Assembly: GCA_050084985.1 (NCBI GenBank)
Contig: JBITNC010000001.1
Span: 57,288,001-57,352,000, forward strand
DNA from: Nageia nagi
Lineage: Eukaryota > Pinophyta
Reading direction: 5' to 3'
Length of the DNA stretch: 64,000 nt
Shown here in pieces: positions 35,976-47,649 of the stretch. A model generated the notes under the pieces. That model was not told the DNA's origin, did not search any database, and saw nothing but the letters and a program-made list of their open reading frames with translations. The first letter of the stretch is position 1; each line of letters begins with the position of its first letter. The translations under genes were made by a program, and so were the position numbers.

Positions 35976-36048
35976 TGTCATCTATGGGAATCAAACCCAC
36001 AACCATGTGGTTATAAGTCACATGCTTTACCAATTGAGCTAAGATAGT
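35976..36048 (-). tRNA. tRNA-like pseudogene (anticodon TAT, body resembles tRNA-Lys)
   Basis: Exactly 73 nt fit the cloverleaf. The D region is TAGCTCAATTGGTAAAGC, the anticodon loop CTTATAA (TAT), the variable region TGGTT and the T arm GTGGGTTTGATTCCCAT. There are two mismatches at the outer end of the acceptor stem, one in the D stem and one in the anticodon stem. The T arm and variable region resemble plant tRNA-Lys (recalled, not searched). An UUU-to-UAU anticodon change is the simplest reading. No intron, unlike plant tRNA-Ile(UAU). Probably a pseudogene or a SINE head. No poly-T terminator directly at the 3' end. Confidence 0.6.
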
Positions 36049-36051
36049 CTA

Positions 36052-36305
36052 GGGGAAGGGGAGATGAAGGGGTGAAGGGGAAGAGGAAGTGGAGATGAAG
36101 GGGAAGGGGGAGTGGAGATGAAGGGGAAGGGGGAGTGGAGATGAAGGGGAAGGGGAAGTGGAGATGAAAATGTGAAGGGGAAAGGAAAGTGGAGATGAAG
36201 GGGAAGGGGAAATGGAGATAAAGTGGCAAAGGGGAAGGGGAACTAGAGATGAAAGGATGAAGGGGTGAAGGATAAGGGGAAATGAAGATGAAGGGGAGGG
36301 GGAGA
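36052..36305 (+). repeat. GA-rich minisatellite, ~24-27 bp unit
   Basis: Repeats of GGAGATGAAGGGGAAGGGG with length variants. It starts four bases beyond the 5' end of the tRNA-like sequence. Confidence 0.9.
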
Positions 36306-36319
36306 TAAACTTACTTGTA

Positions 36320-38900
36320 TTTTTCAATCATCAATACCATATGCATCCTCTCTTTCATGTAATGTATTCATAATTACCTCATGTTCTTGCATTGAAATGT
36401 TCCACAACACTCTATTAGTAAGCCTCCCTTTATATTTGTATAGTTTAATGTTTGTTTCTAGTATCAAATGTGAATAGTGAATAATTTTATTATTTGCTTC
36501 ATAATCTTCACATGTTCCTAAACCATTCCTTCTTGATACTATTTTTCATAGCCATGTACCAACAACCACCATAGAACCTGTTGGGTACTCAAATCCATCG
36601 TCATCATGTTAAGGATAAGTTAACTTATATTTTCTCTCAACACATCAAGCAAACCAACACTCTAATTCCTCTTCATTCCCCTTAGGTGCCATAACACCAT
36701 ACCCATGTCTTACAAATAAAATTTATATCAATAAATTATGACATATAATACATCGATCCAACCAATAAAAAATTAGCATTCATATAAATAAACTAAAAAG
36801 AAGAGTTTAGATTGTATTAAATAACCTTCTTGTACAAGGTTAGAAACCTGATCATATTTCTTTGATGCAAAAAATTGATTATCATCTTCAAAGAATATTT
36901 CTTGTTGACCATGCACTTCTATAGGTGTTAAATATCTTTATTTCCATTCCTTAACCCATACTATATTTATAAATGCTTTTGATTCACCCACAATACAAGA
37001 ATCATAAAAACATACAAGCTCCCTTGTCTAAATAGTCCATGTGCTTGCATTTGAACTCCTAAATGAATGCCATTTTGTTGATCCATTAATTATCTCACAA
37101 TCATCATGACTCGAGATATTATTTTCTTCAACTAACCAAAAGAATCATCAAATTGTAGAATTCTCTTTTGATCCAATAGATATATTTGTATTACACCAAT
37201 CCATAATTGCACATGCATCTTGAAATTCTACTGAATCTTCAAATTTAAGTTGTTCTCTAGCAAGAGCTCTTTTCACACATGCACCAGCTCCATCATGTTT
37301 ACCTTTACCATGTTTATTTTCAAAAAAGACCATATATGTTGGATATTGTGTTCTCTATGAATCTTACTTAACTAATAAAACATTTTTGCATTCTTAAATT
37401 GTCCCATATAGTTATTTGAATATATCAAAGTTTGTGCCATTTGAATATTTCATTCCTTCAAATTTATATAGAATATCTTAAAATAAAATTGGATAAACTC
37501 TAGTGAGTGTAATCAGCTATCACTCACATAAAAAATGGTACTCCCTTAAAACTTTTCTATTATCTTTTGTACCATCATTTGCATGTCTATTTATAATATG
37601 AACAAAAATGGAAACTTGTTGAGAATTATAATACTGAGACTGTATTTCTTCTTGTGGTGCTAGAGTATAGTTTTATGCAAATTCTATGATTGATAATATA
37701 GTTCTATATGGAAATGTGTTTCTACATTGATGAAATTCACTATCAAGCCATTGAGCATGTTAGGAATGTTTCACATATTTTGGAATAAAGTTACTCTTAA
37801 AATCTTCCATAAATGAATGTACACTAACATTTTCAGTGATTAGATCAACACGCTTCCCATTTTTTCCATCCCTCAATGTGTAATCAACATTCTTGAATTT
37901 TTTATATCCACTAATATTTTTTCAAAATAATGTAAACTACTTTTATGCACAAATTATCCTAAAAATATAAGGTTCCCACATATAGTACATTATCCCAAAA
38001 TACATGCATTTGAATAAAATGATTGGCCATATGGAATTTGACAAAATAAACTTGCTATAAACACATTGATAGATTTAGGTGGCATATTAAAACCAAATCC
38101 CTACAATAAGTTGTTAGTATGCAAAGTGCCACATATATGTCAAAAAACTTGATAATAATATCTAAATTACATATGAGTTTTACAACATGTTATTCTTTGC
38201 TTGTTAATTCTAACATACCAAGGTTTACATTCCTCAAAAGATCTTTGAATTAGGCTAATATTAAAACTACTCAACATTTTCTCATTTACAAAGTTATTAT
38301 ACAATTAAGTTTGAGTCATATCTAAAAAGTGTTTTGCATGCTCAGGTTGATGATCTTTTGACCCTGGAGATTTCCTTTCTTTTAAAACATCTTTAATATT
38401 AGGAGATACCCTTGTATTATCATGCCAATATTTTTCAATTATGCATTTTTTCTCAATAGTCAATTTCCTATCAAACTTAGGAAGTCTACCACTAAAACTC
38501 CACTATTGGTTGATTGGATTAATTTCAATATGTTTTCTTCTCTTCATAGCTCTTCACAAAGTTTTATGGTGTTTATTTAGATATCCACTAAGATTACCAA
38601 TCATTTTTTTCTTTACAGTTGATCTATTTACTAAAGTAGTTGTTATGGCTCGTCATGCTGCATTCCTATCTTTAGATCGACTCTTCTTCCCAATAGATTC
38701 CATGGAACTAGCAAAAATGGATATAACTTGTTTTAAGGGTTCCTCTTTTTTCACACAAATACCTAAAGTTTTCATTACTCTTCTCATTTTTGACATTCTC
38801 ATTAATTGTAACATGAGTTGACATTGAAATTCTAACTCTTTATTAAGGAAAAATTAATCATATATTCTATTTCCATGTGTTCTCATTTATCTCATAGATA
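36320..38900 (-). pseudogene. Decayed DNA-transposon-like protein gene
   Basis: Pieces appear in order on the minus strand. From about 38,830: GICVKKEEPLKQVISIFASS and SRSKDRNAA. At 38,350-38,480: WHDNTRVSPNIKDVLK and HFLDMTQT. At 38,190-38,290: QRSFEECKPWYVR. At 37,150-37,340: ENKHGKGKHDGAGACVKRAL with FQDACAIMDWCN. At about 37,000-37,090: HSFRSSNASTWTI and ELVCFYDSC. This order resembles a family of long transposon-type proteins in plants with a KDRNAARRA...NTRVSPN...HYLDMTQTELY core and a GKGEHDGAGACVKRA block. I do not know its superfamily name. Frame breaks are numerous. Confidence 0.6.
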
Positions 38901-39209
38901 TCATACCAAGAACATTATATAAGATATTATCTTCACTACATAAAAAAAATTATATCATCATTATTATCAGTATTCTCATTCTCAATATCATTAACATGTG
39001 GATTCAAAGACATACCTATATTTATGTCCATAATTGGTACTCCAATGATAAGGGTTGGCTCACCAAAGTTTACTATAGAGGGAAAAAAAGGTAACATACA
39101 ATAATTAATTAGTGACTTGTTGAGGACTTAATCAAGTATTAAGCTAATAGTTAGTTGAAATTAAAGAAATTAAGTAACTGATATATAGTGGCATTATCTA
39201 AACTCAAGG

Positions 39210-40020
39210 AAAATAAAAAATTTAAACTCTAAACCCTTAAGACTTAAACAAACCAATATATAGTGTCATTATGTGACATATATATGCTTATCCTAATTTG
39301 AAGAGCATTAAACAGTTGATAGGACATAACATGTTTAGCCCCATTGATCAATTTTTATTTAACCTAATTAGCTAAACCTTGATAGGACATACAAACCTTA
39401 AACTTTAAACCCTAAATCCTAAACCCTTAAAATCTAAACCCTTAATCCAAGTAAACAAACCTAAGCACTAAAATATAAACCCTAAACCTTTAAGCCTTAA
39501 ACAAACCTAAATCCTTAAAAAAACATAAACCCTAAATCCTAAACCCTTAAGCCTTGAACAAACCTAAACCCTTAAATAAAAATAAACCCTAAAACCTAAA
39601 CCATTAAGCCTTAAACAAACCTAAGCACTAAAATCTAAACCCTAAAACCCTAAATCTTAAACCCTAAACCCTTACTTTCCCTAAACTGCTAAACTCTTAA
39701 ACCCTTAACCCTTACATTCTCAAACCCAAGCAACCTTAAAATCTTTAACCCCTTTAACATCATATTTTACCACATTAGTAAACATGTTAACCACTATAAC
39801 CTTATAAACCTAAACACTAAATTGTAAACCTATAACCCTACTAGACCCTAAAACCCTAACCTTAAACCCTTCAACTCTTTAACCCTAAACTCTTAAAACC
39901 TTTACCCTAAACCCTTAAAATCTTAAACCTTTAACTATTAAACTCTTAAACCCATGTAACCATTAAAATATTCAAACCTTTAACCATTAAACTCTAAACC
40001 TTAAACCTTAAACCCAAGTA
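39210..40020 (+). repeat. Interstitial telomere-like tract
   Basis: About 800 bp of degenerate CCCTAAA-type units, the complement of the plant telomere repeat TTTAGGG. Examples are AAACCCTAAATCCTAAACCC and ACCCTAAACCCTTA with variants (CCTTAAA, CCTAAAT). It lies inside transposon-rich DNA, so it is not a chromosome end. Confidence 0.85.
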
Positions 40021-40054
40021 ACCCCATTGGTCAAATGTCTAACCCTTTTTACAA

Positions 40055-40385
40055 AATGTTGAACCTCTTTGATTAAGTGGTCATATTAATCTCCTATTTG
40101 TTTGTGAAAATTAATCATACAACTATATGTTTGTAAATACTATTATATAAACTTTGATCATAGGTCCTACAATCCAATTTATTTTAAAAAGGATATTAAA
40201 AGACTTATCTATCTATCTATTCACTTCTAGACAAACTTTGAAAGGTCCTAAAAATAATTGTTGGTAAAGTTTTCAAACCTATTGGCCAAGTGGTCCTATT
40301 AATATGCTATGTTTGTGAGAAGCAATCATTCAACTATATGTTTGTAAATACTTTTGGATATACTTTGATAGGTCCTAGATATGAG
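40055..40385. repeat. Direct repeat, 2 x ~115 bp
   Basis: Copies near 40,055-40,170 and 40,270-40,385 share AAGTGGTC(A/C)TATTAAT, CAACTATATGTTTGTAAATA and CTTTGAT(C)ATAGGTCCTA. They are separated by ~100 bp. Confidence 0.8.
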
Positions 40386-42244
40386 CCATTATTAGTAATT
40401 CTCATAATTAAGGTTCTTAAGATAATTAATAGGAGTGTCAAATAGATTGATTACCTTTAGAGTTGTACTTGTAGCAAAATTATAAGAACTACTCTAAAAG
40501 TAGGAGTACAAACATGAGTTAGAGGTGTCATTTTAAGTGGTCTATGGAAGTAACATTTGAAAGTGGAAACAAGGCTAATCAATAATCCATGATCATATCA
40601 AGAGGAATTTATTAATTAAATAATTTCTCAATCATTTGAAGAAGTTCCATGAGAATGTTGAAAAACACCTAAAATTATAAAATGATATAAAGATTCAAAG
40701 ACATACTTGCATTTGTTTCCATATTCATTGAATTTTAAGCTTCATTCAATGGTGCATCATCTACAATCATATCTACATTCATGTTCTCTCCAATGTCCCC
40801 CTCTTTAATTGGGATGGAACTTTTAGGTACTTCATTACAATTTAGTTCTTTATTCTATGCTCTTTTTTCTCTTTTCCTTTTTGTATCTTTCTCTCTTTTT
40901 GCAAGAATATATTCAAATGACATGACCTTCCTTAATCTCTTTTTTTGGTATTTTTTTATCACCCATGATATTGATTAAATTTAGAAGTTTGCAAAATCAA
41001 TGCTCTATATGTTTAGAATATAATTGTAATTGCAATGATTACTTCAAGATTTAAGGCCTTAATTATCTTTGTAAAAAACTTAATTCAACTTCAAATTGAA
41101 TGAAATAGATTTCTTGGATCTCAACCTCAGTATATTGATTGAATAATGTGCATGCATATGATAAAACCAAATCAATTCCTACAAAAAATATCACTATCTA
41201 TTATACTGTAAGAATGGAAGAGAATGATGCAGAGAACATCTCTATCCAAGAAGTTGATTTTTTGTCTTAACAAATTAAAATATTTTAGAATCCCAATATG
41301 TTTAATGGCTAGAACATATTGGGATACTGATATATTCAAAATTCACATCCTATGTACCCCCACTCAAACCCGCCCACTAGCCTCAGATTTAGGCTTGAAA
41401 AAGGCTAGGTGAGCCAAACCTATGCCTTGGACCTAGAAGTAAATGTCCATGGTTGATTTCACTACAAAATTGTAACTTTGGGCATATATTTTATGTTGAT
41501 TTAAATTGAATCTTATCAAGAAACTGAACCCATTTTAGATGAAAGAGTGATGAATTCAAATATGTATTTTTTTTAAAAATTGGAGTATATTTTATATTTT
41601 TATATTAATTTTTGGTGAAATTGGTCCATATACTTGAAATATGATGATCTTGTATTTTCCTAATAAGTTTTGTTTTTTGAGAGTTATGAAAAATAATTAT
41701 ATAGAGAAAAACTTCATAGAATTCTCTATAAGATTAATTTTTTTTTAAAGATTAAGTTTAGATCAAATTATACTAGATAGATACAAGCACTATTCGAAAC
41801 TACAAACATGCTTGGTACAAAATTAATAAAAAAAATACTAATTAAAAATATCCAATACAAGCTTTGATGTCTTAGGTATCTTTTCCTAAAAGGATTTTAA
41901 AAAATACATTGATTACAATCAAATTATGTGATACAAACACATGCATAGTATGGCCCAAAAATGTTTTTTTTGTTTTTAAAGTAGTTTTTTTTTCATCCTA
42001 TCAAATTTTAAATTTTATGATTTGGGTATTGGAATAAATTATATAATTGAAAACTAAACTCTAACCACTACATTTTCACCGTAATTATCTTTTTCATGTT
42101 TCAATGTCTAAGTGCTTCAAATTTTGAGATCAATCATACCCAAACTTGAAAATAAAGGAAAACATTTCCATTTTTTGGCCTTAAAGTGGACCCAACTTCT
42201 TACACCCACTCGTCATCCAAATGGATTGAGTGAAAGTTTAGGGG
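40386..42244. other. No gene seen (right end of insert 1)
   Basis: AT-rich with a short GC-richer patch at 41,345-41,440 that may be LTR remnant. Open frames here are short and unrecognised. Confidence 0.4.
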
Positions 42245-44619
42245 AGACCATGTATTTTTCTTCTATAATAGAAAAAATAATTTTCTATATTGCTTCTTTC
42301 TCCCTAAGGAGATTAGTGATTCACCAAAGAATAAAACATATCTAAAGGTTATTTTCTTATTGTTAAGGCTTCCTACCCAATCTGCATTTATGTATGCTAT
42401 CAAATCTTCAAAATTGGTAACTTTGTACCAAAGTCAATGATTCTTGGTGCCACCAACATAGCAAAGAATTATCTTAGCTACTTTCCAATCAATATTATCT
42501 TCATGAGACACGTGTGGAAAATGCATATATTTGTATCATATCAAGTTTTGTAGCTATGAGATACATGATGCTACTAATAAGTGACCTATACAAGGCTACA
42601 TTCACAAGAGGAGTGGAATCCTGTTTCATCAATTTGCAACCAATGACTATTGGTATAGCAACTAGTTTGCAGTACTTAATGGAAAACCTAACAAGCATGT
42701 TATTATACTTGGCATGAGTGATGAAGATGTTGGTAGACTAATGAACTTTCATACCCAAAAAATATTGCATTTCACCAAGATCACTCATCTCAAATTCATT
42801 CACCATGTTAGTCTTGAACTAGTGCAACACAAAAGTGAAAGTGCTCATGAAGATAATATAATCAACATGCAAATAAATGATGATAAAGTTAGATCCAAAT
42901 GCCTTAGTGTATAGTTTCACTTCTACTAAACACCTATAATAACCATTTTGGATAAATTAGGTGTGAATCCAAGAGTTCCATAATCTTGATGCTTTCTTGA
43001 TCTTGTAAAGATAATTATTTAAATTGTACACTTTATCTTCATGACCAACAATTATGAATCCTTAGGGTTGAGCCACATACACTTCTTGTATGTCACAATT
43101 GAGGAAGGTTGATTTAACATCCATTTGATACATAATAAAAAAAACATGGGATGCTAGCACTAGGAGGGATATGCTTGTCTCTAATATGGTAACTAGAGTA
43201 AAAGTATACTCATAATCCATACATTATTTCTATATATAGCTTTATGCTACCAAGAATACTTTATTTTTAGTGATGTTGCTATCAATATTATGCTTGAGCT
43301 TATAGATCCACTTGACAATAATGACATTCTTGTTCATTGGAGAAGGGAGAAGCTCCCAAGAGTCATTTCTCTTGATCTTCTCAATCTCATATTCTATCGC
43401 CAGGTGCTAGTATTCATTCATCATTGCTTCCTTGAACTTAGTCAACTCAACAAAAGAAGAGGACATCAAGGTATAGTTGGTGATGTGATCATCCCCTTGA
43501 TTATTGTTGGGTCACTCTCATGGTGAAATTATTATCCAACATTTAATATTATGGATGATATCTGGTGATTGTTTTCTTAGGTACTATGTTAGTGCAAGAG
43601 GGAGTGGTCTTCATGGGGATGTTCAACTATTGAGGCTATAAAGGATCAACAAGATCATTGGTGTTGGAGTATTCAAACTTTTGAGTGATGAATAGTCCAT
43701 CAAACTCCTTCTTATATGCTCTACCTTCATTAAAGATCACATCCTAACTAATGTGCATGTTTTGGGCAATGAAATTATAACATATTTAGGCTTTGTATTA
43801 ATTATAATATCTCATAAATATAAATTTGATGTATTTACCATCTAATTTATTTATTTTTTTCTTTAGGAACATGCATGTAGCATACAAAGCCAAAGATTCA
43901 CAAATATGCTAAACTTGGCTTCTTATTAAAAAAAATTCATAAGGGCTTGAATCCTACATGATTCTCATAGGATAATGATTCAATATGTAGATAATTGCAT
44001 GAACAAATTTACCCCATAATGTATTGTCCATGCCCATCTCATTAAGCATGCTTCAATCCATCTCAATCAATATCTAATTATTACGCTAAACAACTCCATT
44101 ATGTTGAGGAGTTTATGTTACTATGTACTATTTCATGATTCCATATTGGTTTTTGATGTCTTTGAATTCATTAGAATTAAATTCACCACCATGGTCTATA
44201 CAAAACTTCTTGATGTAGTAGCCATGATACTAGTTTTCTACCAAGGCTTTAAACTTGGTGAAATAGTTAAAAGCATCCAATGTTTCTTGCAATAAATAAA
44301 ACCAACTCATCCTAGAGAAATTGTTAGTAAATATGATCTTATACCTACACTTAGTGAGGGTCAAAATCTACATAGGTCCATAAACATTGACATGCACCAA
44401 GTCTAATGGCTTATGGGTGAGATTTTGGTGGCAAGGAAATTTCTCATGATGCTGTTTGTTGAATATGCATCTCTCACATAGTGTATCTAATGGAAGTGAG
44501 GTTATTATACCTCTCACAAGCTTTGGGAATCCTTTTAGTTGGTTGAAGTTATTATGGACACATCACTTATGCCATAGCTAAGTAGAATCTAATGTGGTGT
44601 TTAGGCATTTGATGGAGGT
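42245..44619 (-). pseudogene. Element C pol: integrase, RT and front of RNase H
   Basis: In order on the minus strand, the integrase zinc-binding-like region has LDTLCERCIFNKQHHEKFPC at about 44,430-44,500. The integrase core reads LDLVHVNVYGP and CIDHGGEFNSNEF, then TPQHNGVV followed by a stop where the catalytic Glu is expected. The first catalytic Asp (VHADV) is Asn. RT follows with YKLDIKSTFLNCDIQEVYV and LHVDYIIF (YVDD lost), EMSDLGEMQYFLGMKV, and YRSLISSIMYLIATKLDM. RNase H starts with YINADWVGSLNNKK and ends abruptly at EEKYM near 42,250. Frame breaks throughout. Confidence 0.85.
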
Positions 44620-44624
44620 TGGCT
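44620..44624. other. Left target-site duplication of element D
   Basis: TGGCT, identical to 55,247-55,251 on the other side of the element. Removing the element and one copy reconnects element C. Confidence 0.8.
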
Positions 44625-45126
44625 CAATGGAAATATGACTAACACACTATTTCCTTATATGACAAGATCTCTTGAAAGCTCTCATTCTCAACATTTCAAA
44701 AGCATAAAATAATGGCAATCTTACAAATTTGACACCAATATAAAGTGGTTCCTCCAATATTGGGAGTACATCAACTAATCTAAGATTGTTTCTCAAAGAG
44801 AACTCTCTTACAACTCATTTTCTTACTTCTCCTACAACCCAACCAAGAGAATAACTTTGATCCAAACTTATTGTAGCAATAATGAGGGTAAGTCCTCTAT
44901 TTATAGGTGGAATCCATATGTTGGTTCAACCTAATATCTAAGGTGCACACCAATACCTAATGGTCAAGCTTTCCTATTATCTTTATGGATAAGATTGCCT
45001 TACAAGTGGGTGGTGTGTGGAGACAAGTCTTCTTAATTCTTTATAAAGTATTTAAGTGGATAATATTAAAGAGGTTATATTTTGTTTTCTAGATACCTAA
45101 AAAAATATGCATTATACATTTTAACA
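44625..45126 (-). repeat. 3' LTR of element D (502 bp)
   Basis: Starts TGTTAAAATGTATAATGCAT after the polypurine tract and ends TATTTCCATTG before the duplication. Colinear with 54728-55246, for example AAGTGGTTCCTCCAA and ACAAGTGGGTGGTGTGTGG on the plus strand. The end TTG/TTA is not the usual CA. Confidence 0.88.
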
Positions 45127-45135
45127 CTCCCCCTT
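45127..45135 (-). other. Polypurine tract of element D
   Basis: AAGGGGGAG immediately precedes the TG of the 3' LTR. Confidence 0.85.
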
Positions 45136-45908
45136 AATGCAATATTAGGGTAGAGCAAAGAAGGAGAGAAGAAAGAGAGAGTTCTCCTCCATAGATTCAA
45201 TTAGAGATGAGAAAATTTACATCTGTGAGAAATAATTAAGATCTTAGATTGAGACTCACTACTTTACCATTTGAAAAAAATGGTTTACAACATAATCACT
45301 AATCATAACTGGTTTCATTGTATAAAGTAGTCATTCAATAATAAGTTGAAATGATGAGCCTCCATGAGCCTGCCCACCCAAAGTAAGTAACCTGCATTCT
45401 TAAGAAGAGACCTACAAGCTATAAGCAACTTATAAACAAGATTAGTTAGATGAATCATATAAATATTCATATCAATATAATATAAATGAATCAATTAATG
45501 TTATTCTTAAATTGATCAATTATGTATTATAAGTCATTACAAAGATGCCAAGCCAATACTTATAGTCACATGTATACAAAATATTTGCTGATTATCATCA
45601 CAAATAGAGCATAACAAAATTTGCATACAAATTTCTCACACATGGATAACTGAACAATGCTAAAGGATACATATGAGTTTCTCACATATGGATAACTAAT
45701 TAGTGCAAAAAAGATTCATTATATACACATATGAGTTCCCCCCATATGGATAAATAAATAGTGCTAGCGATGGTCAATCATATATGCTAAACAAGTTCCT
45801 CACATAAAGCAAACTAACCACGAAGGTGTACTTAACAAAATCAACACTATACAACCATAAAATCCACCTAAGGATGAATTTGTCATCACAAATGAATTCA
45901 ACAAGAAT

Positions 45909-46390
45909 TCAATCTTCACTCCCCCTTGAGGGAAACTTCATCAACCCAATAGAATCCCTAAGATTACTAAAATGAGGTTCAAAAAGGGGCTTGGTGAAAA
46001 AATCAGTGAAGTTTAGGATTGATGGAAAATACTGCAATTGTAGAATACCATTTGGAACCTTCTCCTTGATAAAATATCCTTGGATTTCAACATGTTTTAT
46101 TCTTTGATAAAACATAGGGTTCTTTGCTAAAGTAATGGTTGAGTAATTATTTGAAGAAATATAAAATGGATGAGGCTACTCATAACCAATTTTTTTAGAA
46201 TATACCTTAACCAAATAGCTTCTTAGGCTACAACTAACATGGAATGATATTCTACCTCTATGATGGTGAGAGCAATAGTAGGTCACTTCTTGGAAGCCCA
46301 AGAGATAGCACTTGAACCAATGCTAAACACATATGTAGAGGTTGATTTCATGTCATCTCTATCTCCTCCATAATCATAATCTAAGAACCC
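45909..46390 (-). pseudogene. Element D RNase H
   Basis: Reads LDYDYGGDRDDMKSTSTYVF, SSAISWASKK, EVEYHSMLVVA, EAIWLRYILKKLV, then KNPMFYQRIKHVEIQGYFIK and FTDFFTKPL. This is a standard copia RNase H (Y-DSDWAGD-DDRKSTSGY, AEY, NP-FH-R-KHI, DIFTKPL) with the first Asp-Trp region altered. The upstream RT end lies beyond the nested element at 46400-47640. Confidence 0.88.
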
Positions 46391-46679
46391 TAAGAGCAAA
46401 AATAAGAGAAATTTGTAATAGTTGAGAGCAAGGTTATGCGTAAGGAATTTTGGTGAATCAAAATATATAAATAATGATGAATTTTTTTTGAAATATTGGT
46501 GATTTTATCCCAAAAATTGTAGAAGTAATGGGGATATTTTAAATTTTAAAGAACTATGTTATAAAAAATTGGCTAGTTGATATCATTTTCTAAAAAAAGG
46601 TAAAAATTATAGGCAACTTTGAAATATTAATTTATATCAAACAATCATATTGATAATGATCATATGCTTATGTTTAGTA

Positions 46680-47300
46680 ATAAGATACTCATATTTAGTA
46701 AAATGATGCTCATATTCTACAATAATTTACTTGTCTTCAGTAACAAGTCACTCCTCTTTCATAATAAGTAATTGGTCTTCAGCAACAAAGTCACCCATGT
46801 TTAGTACCATCTTGCTTATCTTTAGTAACAATTCACTCATCTTGAGTAACAAGTTGCTCATTTTCAGTAACAAGTCACTCATATTTAGTAATAAGTTGCT
46901 AATATTCAATAACAAGTTACTTGTAATTAATAACAATATGCTCATTTTCATTATCAAGTTGCTTATATTTATTAACAAGTCACTCATTTGTAGTAACAAC
47001 TCACTTATATGCAGTAACAAGTCACTCATATTCAGTTAAAAAAGACTCTGGCCTTCACTAACATGTCACTCATATTTAATAACAAGTTTCTTATCTTCAA
47101 TAACAAGTTTCTCATCCATGGTAACAAGTCTCTTATCTTTAGTAACAAGTCGCTCATATTTAGTAACAAATCACTTATCTTTAGTAATAAGACACTCATC
47201 TTTAGTAACAAGTCACTCATATTTAGTAACAAGTTGCTCATCTTCAGTAACAAGATTCTCATCTTTAGTAATAAGTCATTTTTCTTCTATAACAAATCAC
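46680..47300. repeat. Minisatellite (~21-24 bp unit) inside the Mutator-type element
   Basis: About 25 copies of a unit like CACTCATCTTTAGTAACAAG with drift. Open frames here on both strands (for example the LLLKMSDLLL style) are repeat translations, not genes. Confidence 0.9.
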
Positions 47301-47437
47301 TTTTATTCTCCTTTTATAGTATGGTATTATTTTCTTTTAGATATGCATTCTTTTTCCTATAGAACTTAGGTCCAATAGGCGATTTGTTCAAAGAAATTAA
47401 AAATATCTATAAAATATAGATGATAAGGTATGAATTT

Positions 47438-47450
47438 GGGGGGGGGGGGG
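47438..47450 (+). repeat. Homopolymer G13
   Basis: Thirteen consecutive G in an AT-rich setting inside the Mutator-type element. Possible G-quadruplex former and prone to length error. Confidence 0.9.
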
Positions 47451-47649
47451 TATATTTGGCTAATTTATATAAAAAATACTTTGAAGTTATAAAATTTTGG
47501 CTAACTAAGAAAAAAAATAAACTTAAAAAAATTAGACTACTTAGGCTTGGGCTGATGAGGATAAAAATAGCAAATTAAATAATTAAAAATCCTAAAAAAT
47601 AGCCATTTTGCAATAAATAGCCACTATGAATTTCCCTTTTTAAGAGCAA

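Larger units (their letters stand above)
25760..42244. mobile_element. Insert 1 in element C (composite, ~16.5 kb)
   Basis: This is the DNA lying between the two halves of C's RNase H. Short similar strings occur at its left end (GTTAGGTCTAC, 25,760), after the gypsy polypurine tract (TTTAGGGTCTA, 27,033) and at its right end (GTTTAGGGG, 42,236). This hints that a gypsy element was the original insertion and that other elements accumulated inside it. A clean target duplication is not visible. The boundaries are inferred from C's coding frame. Confidence 0.45.
46400..47640. mobile_element. Mutator-type non-autonomous element (1,241 bp) nested in D
   Basis: It is flanked by a 9-bp duplication TAAGAGCAA (46391-46399 and 47641-47649), the size made by Mutator-like transposases. 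The ends, AAGAGAAATTTGTAATAG on the left and AAGGGAAATTCATAGTGG on the right complement, pair with mismatches that are all transitions. Removing it reconnects copia RT to RNase H. Inside are a minisatellite and a run of 13 G, but no transposase. Confidence 0.7.

Noticed and set aside
35976-36048. Functional tRNA-Ile(UAU) gene
   Set aside because: Four stem mismatches, no intron as expected for plant tRNA-Ile(UAU), and a body more like tRNA-Lys.
36011-36327. Pro/Ser/Phe-rich proteins on the minus strand
   Set aside because: Translation of the GA-rich minisatellite, not a gene.
39210-40020. True chromosome end
   Set aside because: Units are degenerate and both flanks are transposon sequence continuing for tens of kilobases.
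46731-47362. Coding frames of Leu/Ser/Asn repeats on both strands
   Set aside because: Direct translations of the 21-24-bp minisatellite; every frame without a stop in the unit looks open.
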